Assembly (NCBI GenBank): GCA_017633985.1
Contig: JAGBOF010000032.1
Location: forward strand, 1-55,597
Length of the DNA stretch: 55,597 nucleotides
Direction of reading: 5' to 3'
DNA from: Bacteroidales bacterium
GTDB lineage: Bacteria; Bacteroidota; Bacteroidia; Bacteroidales; P3
Shown here in pieces: positions 50,189-55,597 of this stretch. Each line of letters begins with the position of its first letter. Position 1 is the first letter of the stretch. Position numbers and translations under genes: made by a program. The notes under the pieces are model-generated. The model searched no databases. It was not told the DNA's origin and saw nothing but the letters and a program-made list of their open reading frames with translations.

Positions 50189-52075
50189 ATGAAAAACAGT
50201 CTTTCTTCAAGGCGTTATGCGGTGATCGGAATATTTGTTGCGGTAGGCGTGATATATATTCTGCGTTTGTTTTACCTGCAAATTTTTGACGATACATACA
50301 AACAACTTGCCGACAGGAATGCTTTAAGGTACGTTACCCAATACCCTTCACGCGGATTGGTGTATGACCGCAACGGAAAGTTATTAGTGTATAATGAAGC
50401 GGTGTATGATTTGATGGTAATTCCTCGTCAGGTGAAAAATTTGGACACTAATTTGCTTTGTTCCTTGCTTAAGATAAGCAAAGAAGATTTTGACAAAAAG
50501 ATGGAGAAGGCTAAAAAGTACAGTACTTATGCTCCGTCGTTTTTTGAAAAGCAAATATCCAAGGAAGACTTTGCCGCATTGCAGGAAAAGATATATTTGT
50601 TTCAGGGATTTTATGCCCAAAGCCGTACTTTGAGGAAATATCCCGATTCGGTTGCCGCCGCAGTATTGGGATATATAGGTGAAGTGAACGAAAAGAAGAT
50701 AGAGGAAGACGGATACTACAAGCGGGGTGACTATATAGGTATGAGCGGTTTGGAAAAAAGTTATGAAAAGTACTTAAGGGGCATAAAGGGAAGTAAGATA
50801 ACGCTTGTTGACGTACATAACAGGGAAAAAGGATCTTTCCAAAACGGTAAATACGACAAGGCGGCGGTTGCAGGGGATAATCTTTACTCTACAATAGATC
50901 TAGAATTGCAGAAATATGCGGAATCTTTAATGAAAAACAAACGCGGAAGTATAGTAGCCATAGAACCTTCTACGGGAGAAGTGCTTTGTTTTGTTTCCGC
51001 ACCTACATACGACCCTAATTTACTTGTCGGACGTGTAAGGGGAGCAAATTATAAGAAACTTGCAGAAGATATTTCCAAGCCTTTGTTTAACCGTGCTTTG
51101 ATGGCGGAATATCCTCCAGGCAGTATATTCAAAGTAGCACAGGCTTTGATAGCATTGGATATGGGAGTTATCACGCCGTCTACGGGTTTTCCGTGTGACA
51201 AAGGGTTGGTAGGATGCCATAACCATCCTTCGGCTCCGAGTGTAAGGGATGCTATAAAGATGTCATGTAACCCTTATTTCTACAGAGTGTTCCAACGTGA
51301 GGTGCAAAGAATGAATCCTTCTACGGGAAAGATTGACAGCAAATACGGATTGAGCCAATGGACGGAAGCAATGTTTAAAATGGGCTTCGGAATACGTTTG
51401 GATATAGATTTACCAAGCGTAAGAAAAGGGCATATACCTGACACGGCGTTTTACAATAGATGGTATCCTACGGGATGGAACTTCTATACGATTTATTCTA
51501 ATTCCATAGGACAGGGAGAAGTAACGGTAGTGCCTATACAGATGGCGAATTTTGCAGCACTTGTTGCCAACAGAGGCTGGTATATAACGCCTCATCTGGT
51601 TAGATCGATAGGTGATGAAAATAAGAGATATTATCTTAAGAAATACAGACAAAAGAATTATTCTACAGTAGATGCTTCTTGGTGGGATGTAGCCGTTGCA
51701 GGAATGTATGGAGTCGTTCACGAAGGCGGCGGAACGGGACACAGGGCTGATGTGCCGGGATTGGATGTTTGCGGAAAGACTGGCACTGCCCAGAATTCGG
51801 GAGCGGATCATTCGGTATTCATATCTTTTGCTCCGAGAAACAATCCTAAAATTGCAGTATCGGTTTATGTGGAGAATGCACGAGGCGGCGGCGGTACATG
51901 GGCAGCTCCCATTGCCGGATTGATAATAGAAAAATATATCAAACGTGAAGTGGAACGCAAAGAGACGGAACAACAATATATGGAAGCCGCTCCTTGCCAA
52001 CCTTTACCGATAGGAAGATCTGCCGCGAAGAAACCTACCGAAGAAAAGAAGGATTCATCAGCAGTAAATAATTAG
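50189..52075 (+). CDS. mrdA: Penicillin-binding protein 2 (elongasome transpeptidase)
   Basis: 628 residues. One N-terminal membrane helix, dimerisation domain (RNALRYVTQYPSRGLVYDRNGKLL), and transpeptidase domain with SxxK in PPGSIFK, SxN in SCN and KTGT in VCGKTGTAQN. Cross-links peptidoglycan in sidewall growth together with RodA. mreBCD, often just upstream in Bacteroidota, is absent from the window. Confidence 0.95.
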   Translation: MKNSLSSRRYAVIGIFVAVGVIYILRLFYLQIFDDTYKQLADRNALRYVTQYPSRGLVYDRNGKLLVYNEAVYDLMVIPRQVKNLDTNLLCSLLKISKEDFDKKMEKAKKYSTYAPSFFEKQISKEDFAALQEKIYLFQGFYAQSRTLRKYPDSVAAAVLGYIGEVNEKKIEEDGYYKRGDYIGMSGLEKSYEKYLRGIKGSKITLVDVHNREKGSFQNGKYDKAAVAGDNLYSTIDLELQKYAESLMKNKRGSIVAIEPSTGEVLCFVSAPTYDPNLLVGRVRGANYKKLAEDISKPLFNRALMAEYPPGSIFKVAQALIALDMGVITPSTGFPCDKGLVGCHNHPSAPSVRDAIKMSCNPYFYRVFQREVQRMNPSTGKIDSKYGLSQWTEAMFKMGFGIRLDIDLPSVRKGHIPDTAFYNRWYPTGWNFYTIYSNSIGQGEVTVVPIQMANFAALVANRGWYITPHLVRSIGDENKRYYLKKYRQKNYSTVDASWWDVAVAGMYGVVHEGGGTGHRADVPGLDVCGKTGTAQNSGADHSVFISFAPRNNPKIAVSVYVENARGGGGTWAAPIAGLIIEKYIKREVERKETEQQYMEAAPCQPLPIGRSAAKKPTEEKKDSSAVNN

Positions 52076-52078
52076 TTT

Positions 52079-53347
52079 ATGGATAAGAGGGATAAGGGAA
52101 TATTAGCAAACGTTGAATGGAAGGTTGTTATAGCCTGGCTGTTTTTGATATTGGTCGGATGGTTGAATATTTACGCAGCAGTATATGATGCAGACCATTC
52201 CAGCATATTCGATTTCTCCTGCAGGTACGGCAAACAAATGATATGGATTGCAGCATCCTTGATTATCGCTTTGTTTGTTATGATAATGGATCCGAAGTTC
52301 TTTTCACAGACCGCATACCTTATATATATAATATGTATAGGAATGTTGGTGCTTGTCCTCGGTGTGGCAACGGCGACAAAAGGAGCAAAAAGCTGGTTGG
52401 GTATAGGTGAATTCGGTATACAACCTTCGGAGTTTGCCAAGTTGGCTACGGCATTGGCATTGGCAAAGGTGTTGTCGGCTATTAATGTGGATATGAAACA
52501 ATGGAGTACCCGCTTGACGGCAATAGGAATTATTGCGTTGCCTATGTTGTTGGTCCTTTTGCAGAACGATACCGGCAGTGCATTGGTGTTCTTTTCTTTC
52601 GTATTCGTATTATTCCGTGAAGGATTGTCATCTACGGTTTTGATATTGGGGGCAGCTGCAATAGTGTTGTTTGTCCTCGCATTGGTGGTTAATCCTTTTA
52701 TATTAACGGGAGTAATCATTGCTGCCGTTATGATTGCATATTTTATATTGCACGGGCGTAACCACAGAGTAAAGTTTATTTATTTTTTAGGCATAATGTT
52801 TTTTGCCGCAGCAGTTATATTCGGTGTGCAATTCGGATATAACGAAGTATTGGAATCACATCAAAAGGACAGGATAGAGGTATTGTTAGGGCAGAAGCAG
52901 GACGATAAAGGTGTGGGTTATAATGTCAATCAGAGTAAGATAGCAATAGGTTCGGGCGGTTTGCTGGGTAAAGGATTCTTACAGGGGACACAGACGAAGT
53001 TTAATTTTGTCCCCGAACAGGATACAGACTTTATTTTCTGTACTGTAGGTGAAGAATGGGGCTTTTTAGGCAGTGCTTTGGTCGTTATAGTGTTCATTTG
53101 GCTGTGCGTAAAGATTATAAAAATGGCTGAAAGGCAACGGAGCAATTTTGCAAGAATATACGGTTACGGAATTGCAAGTGTTATCTTCTTTCACGTTATG
53201 GTAAACATAGGAATGACAATAGGTCTTTTACCAGTAATAGGTATTCCTCTTCCGTTTTTGTCATACGGCGGTTCGTCCTTATGGGCATTTACCTTGATGT
53301 TGTTTATTTTTGTCCGTCAGGATGCCTCACGGGGAGATTTGGTATAA
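52079..53347 (+). CDS. rodA: RodA peptidoglycan glycosyltransferase (SEDS)
   Basis: 422 residues, about ten membrane helices. SEDS motifs: GAKSWLGIGEFGIQPSEFAKLA, QNDTGSALVF, FVPEQDTDFIFCTVGEEWGFLG and GIPLPFLSYGGSS. Polymerises lipid II as partner of PBP2. Three bases after mrdA. Confidence 0.95.
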   Translation: MDKRDKGILANVEWKVVIAWLFLILVGWLNIYAAVYDADHSSIFDFSCRYGKQMIWIAASLIIALFVMIMDPKFFSQTAYLIYIICIGMLVLVLGVATATKGAKSWLGIGEFGIQPSEFAKLATALALAKVLSAINVDMKQWSTRLTAIGIIALPMLLVLLQNDTGSALVFFSFVFVLFREGLSSTVLILGAAAIVLFVLALVVNPFILTGVIIAAVMIAYFILHGRNHRVKFIYFLGIMFFAAAVIFGVQFGYNEVLESHQKDRIEVLLGQKQDDKGVGYNVNQSKIAIGSGGLLGKGFLQGTQTKFNFVPEQDTDFIFCTVGEEWGFLGSALVVIVFIWLCVKIIKMAERQRSNFARIYGYGIASVIFFHVMVNIGMTIGLLPVIGIPLPFLSYGGSSLWAFTLMLFIFVRQDASRGDLV

Positions 53348-53369
53348 GTAATCTAAAATAATAAAGTAT

Positions 53370-54284
53370 ATGAAAAAACTGTTGTTTGTATTTTTCGGAT
53401 TGTTGAGCCTGTCATTGACGGCACAGGAATTATTCGTTGCGACATATAATATACGTAATAAGAATTCGTGGGATTCTATTAACGGCAATGTGTGGCAGAA
53501 ACGTTATCCCGTTATATGCGGACAGATAAATTTTGAACAACCTGCGGTATTCGGAGCACAGGAAGTTTTAAACAATCAACTTAATGATATGTTAAGTTTG
53601 TTGGACGGTTACGGATATATAGGTGTCGGACGTGATGACGGCGATAAAGAAGGAGAGTATTCCGCAATATTTTATAAGAAAAGTAAGGTTGAAAAACTTG
53701 ATGAAGGATGGTTTTGGCTTAATACCACGCCTGACAAACCTGTAAAGGGTTGGGATGCGGCTTGTGTAAGGATTTGTACGTGGGGAAAGTTTAAAGATAA
53801 GTCTTCGGGTAAGAATTTTTACTTTTTTACGCTGCATATGGACCACGTAGGAGTTGTTGCACGCAGGGAAAGTGCCAAATTGATAGTACAAAAAGTGAAA
53901 GAAATTGCGGCGGGACAGCCTGTTATTATCACGGGAGATTTTAATGTTGATCAGAATAATGAAATTTACGGTATATTTACCGATTCGGGTATATTGAAAG
54001 ATTCTTATGAGGATGCGAGATTGCGTTTTGCAGAAAACGGAACGTTTAATTCGTTCAATCCGGAGTTGAGAACATATTCCAGAATAGATCATGTGTTTGT
54101 TTCTCCTGAAATTTATGTGGATAATTATGCGGTTATGACAAATTGTTATTGGGTTGAAGGCGTTGATACCGCTAAAGAATCCGTTAAGGGACACGATGCG
54201 CCGCAAGAAATTGATTTTAAAGTATATTCACGCAGATTGCCGTCGGATCATTACCCTGTTTTCGTACGATTGAAACTGCCTTAA
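53370..54284 (+). CDS. Endonuclease/exonuclease/phosphatase family protein, secreted
   Basis: 304 residues. Signal peptide ending near LTAQ. EEP fold motifs: YNIRNKNSWD, FGAQEV (catalytic Glu), THMDH as LHMDHVG, TGDFNVDQN, RIDHVFVS and LPSDHYPVFV at the end. It could cleave phosphodiesters of DNA, lipids or sugar phosphates outside the cytoplasm. 22 bases after rodA. Confidence 0.88.
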   Translation: MKKLLFVFFGLLSLSLTAQELFVATYNIRNKNSWDSINGNVWQKRYPVICGQINFEQPAVFGAQEVLNNQLNDMLSLLDGYGYIGVGRDDGDKEGEYSAIFYKKSKVEKLDEGWFWLNTTPDKPVKGWDAACVRICTWGKFKDKSSGKNFYFFTLHMDHVGVVARRESAKLIVQKVKEIAAGQPVIITGDFNVDQNNEIYGIFTDSGILKDSYEDARLRFAENGTFNSFNPELRTYSRIDHVFVSPEIYVDNYAVMTNCYWVEGVDTAKESVKGHDAPQEIDFKVYSRRLPSDHYPVFVRLKLP

Positions 54285-54310
54285 TAAAGAATTGATTCAC
54301 AAATAAATAA

Positions 54311-54387
54311 AAAAGACGGCGTTTTAAGAAATTAATCTGCGTGATTATTTTACTGAAACGCTGTTTTAATTTATTAAAACGGCGTCT
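54311..54387 (+). terminator. Terminator/repeat after the EEP-family gene
   Basis: AAGACGGCGTTTTAA pairs with TTAAAACGGCGTCTT apart from one base, enclosing the 27-base sequence (54334-54360) shared with 34164-34190. A T-rich tail follows. The rest of the gap to 54640 is AT-rich without a gene. Confidence 0.65.
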
Positions 54388-54622
54388 TATTTTTGCCTAA
54401 TGACACGCCATTAATTTATATATGTGTCACAATGTAAAAAATCACTGCTTATTGGCTATAGTGTGCAGATTTGTTGTAAAATTCAGAAATTTTGAACAAA
54501 AAACAAGGGAATTTTGCCGATTTAACGGATAATATGAATTGAAAGTTTGCTTATTTATAATGTTGATATTTAAATGAATAGAAATAATAACGAAAAATTA
54601 TTAACATTTTTTTGTAAATTTA

Positions 54623-54654
54623 TTTGGCAGGTATGAAAAGTTGTTGTAATTTTG
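54623..54654 (+). promoter_or_regulatory. rplU-rpmA promoter
   Basis: TTTG (54623-54626), 20-base spacer and TAATTTTG (54647-54654), 52 bases before the rplU ATG. Confidence 0.75.
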
Positions 54655-54705
54655 CAATCCGTTTCAGAGATAATTCTGAAGTGAAATTTAAAGAAAAGTA
54701 AAACG

Positions 54706-55014
54706 ATGTACGCAATAGTAGAAATAGCAGGACAGCAATTCAAGGTTCAAAAAGATCAGAAGATATTTGTAAACCGTCTTCATCAAGATGAGAATACGGA
54801 TATTACTTTTGACACCGTAATGCTTAAGGCTGACGGCGACAAAATAGAAGTCGGTGCGCCTAAAATAGCCGGAGCAAGCGTAGAAGCACACATTATCAAG
54901 CATATAAAGGGTGATAAAGTGTTGGTATTTCATAAGAAAAGAAGAACAGGTTATCAAAAAATGAACGGTTCCCGTCCTTTCTTAACTCAAATACAGATAA
55001 AGGACATTAAATAG
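54706..55014 (+). CDS. rplU: 50S ribosomal protein L21
   Basis: 102 residues. MYAIVEIAGQQFKVQKDQKIFVNRL is the L21 start; KGDKVLVFHKKRRTGYQKMNGSRP the RNA-binding end. Binds 23S rRNA domain I. Followed by rpmA as is usual. Confidence 0.97.
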   Translation: MYAIVEIAGQQFKVQKDQKIFVNRLHQDENTDITFDTVMLKADGDKIEVGAPKIAGASVEAHIIKHIKGDKVLVFHKKRRTGYQKMNGSRPFLTQIQIKDIK

Positions 55015-55052
55015 AAATAATTGTTGAACTTAAAGCAGAAAGGGTTTGAGAT

Positions 55053-55310
55053 ATGGCACATAAAAAAGGTGTTGGTAGTTCAAGTAACGGACGTGAATCA
55101 CATAGCAAGAGATTGGGCGTTAAGATATTCGGCGGTCAGAAATGTATTGCAGGCAATATTATAGTACGCCAAAGAGGTACGGTTCATAATGCAGGAGAGA
55201 ATGTAGGAATGGGAAAAGATCATACATTGTTTGCATTGAAAGACGGAATCGTAGAATTTAAAAGAGGCAGATTTGACCGTTCTTATGTATCTGTGAAAAC
55301 AGAGGCTTAA
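55053..55310 (+). CDS. rpmA: 50S ribosomal protein L27
   Basis: 85 residues. [24 protein letters not shown] is the flexible N-terminus that reaches the peptidyl-transferase centre. No N-terminal extension as in Firmicutes. Strand centre [18 protein letters not shown] is conserved. Confidence 0.97.
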   Translation: MAHKKGVGSSSNGRESHSKRLGVKIFGGQKCIAGNIIVRQRGTVHNAGENVGMGKDHTLFALKDGIVEFKRGRFDRSYVSVKTEA

Positions 55311-55322
55311 GAGAAAAAATAC

Positions 55323-55360
55323 AGCAGAATTAAAGGTTGTAAATATAAACTTTATTCTGC
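55323..55360 (+). terminator. Hairpin after rpmA
   Basis: GCAGAAT with AAAG pairs with CTTT and ATTCTGC across a short AT loop; no clear T run follows, so read-through to the rRNA is possible. Confidence 0.5.
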
Positions 55361-55387
55361 ACTCATTACCCAAACGGCATTTGTAAT

Positions 55388-55461
55388 TAAATACCGATCC
55401 AAATTAAGTCGTGAGACTGATTCTATATTGCAGATGTTTTTATCAAGGGTAAATACCGATC
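55388..55461 (+). repeat. 12-base direct repeat upstream of 23S rRNA
   Basis: TAAATACCGATC occurs at 55388-55399 and 55450-55461, 62 bases apart, in the leader of the rRNA gene. May be part of the rRNA precursor signals. Confidence 0.5.
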
Positions 55462-55505
55462 ATTGACAAGACAGAGACATACAAAAGCGAGAGCACGAGG
55501 ATAGA

Positions 55506-55597
55506 GAAGTTAAGAAAGAGTACATAGGGGGATGCCTAGTGGCTTTCAGAGGCGAGGAAGGACGTAACAAGTTGCGAAAAGCTGCGGGGATTGGCAA
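55506..55597 (+). rRNA. 23S ribosomal RNA, 5' end (cut by the window edge)
   Basis: The stretch GTTAAGAAAGAGTACATA, GGATGCC, TCAGAGGCGAGGAAGGACGTAAC and GCGAAAAGCTGCGGGGATTGG aligns with the first ~90 bases of bacterial 23S rRNA. The start is placed by counting back from GATGCC as in E. coli and is good to a few bases. No 16S or tRNA precedes it; rpmA ends about 195 bases upstream. Confidence 0.92.

Noticed and set aside
1-55597. CRISPR arrays and tRNA genes
   Set aside because: No regularly spaced identical repeats and no T-loop GGTTCRAAYCC-type sequence with matching acceptor stem was found by eye in the intergenic regions.

Overview
The window reads as one stretch of a low-GC Bacteroidota chromosome, most likely order Bacteroidales. 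Three things show this. Nearly every promoter that can be placed has the Bacteroidota -7 box TAnnTTTG with an upstream TTTG. One gene (15478-16269) ends in a type IX secretion C-terminal sorting domain. Small secreted proteins, lipoproteins and PorT-like barrels are frequent. The last ~90 bases are the 5' end of a 23S rRNA gene. The odd window length and the stop inside 23S suggest a whole assembly contig ending at a repeat. I cannot name the species.

Layout. 1-6900: two paralogous ECF sigma/anti-sigma modules with outer-membrane or secreted partners, flanking a MntA-HepT toxin-antitoxin pair. 6956-9870: serS and a divergent Wzx-like flippase. 10151-13135: part of the F1Fo ATP synthase operon (atpE-F-H-A; atpB, atpG, atpD and atpC are not next to it). 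13157-22313: accessory region with a lipoprotein, a nucleotidyltransferase plus frameshifted HEPN gene between 81-bp direct repeats, a T9SS cargo protein, a RecD-like helicase, a NERD protein, small secreted proteins and an AAA/DUF4143 ATPase. 22353-24707: MBOAT acyltransferase and its SGNH-like partner. 25330-28204: sugar aminotransferase and GH29 alpha-L-fucosidase. 28518-34135: der, folB, pheS, a cyclophilin, recX and a serpin-like lipoprotein. 34294-36541: structured RNA, small XRE protein and three envelope proteins. 36674-44258: sugar nucleotidyltransferase, an orphan FecCD permease and an L-fucose operon (gmd, fcl, a cytidylyltransferase-GHMP kinase fusion, a mutarotase, fucP). 44269-48649: NlpC/P60 hydrolase, DUF4294, clpX, a sugar MFS and a CD225-like protein. 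49144-55597: LuxE-like protein, mrdA-rodA, an EEP-family phosphohydrolase, rplU-rpmA and the 23S 5' end.

How the genes work together. A fucosidase frees L-fucose, FucP imports it, a RhaM-type mutarotase equilibrates it, and the fusion kinase may activate it. gmd-fcl make GDP-L-fucose de novo. No fucI, fucK or fucA is seen, so the locus looks anabolic (fucosylation) rather than catabolic. The flippase, aminotransferase, nucleotidyltransferase and MBOAT pair fit the same surface-glycan theme.

The most unusual signals are non-coding. (1) A structured RNA of about 200 nt occurs three times (near 15140, 18250 and 34305), each behind its own promoter. The paired strands differ in sequence but keep the same nested helices and an invariant AA/ACC internal loop. 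In one copy the 3' strand of the outer helix can instead pair with the ten bases before the start codon of a small XRE gene. (2) A repeat of about 105 bp occurs four times. It holds three palindromic slots AAAAAA-NNN-TTTTTT with NNN = CAG, GGG or CCC between GC-rich inverted arms; one copy is translated in frame inside an anti-sigma gene. Both rest on reading by eye and need covariance-model and genome-wide searches.
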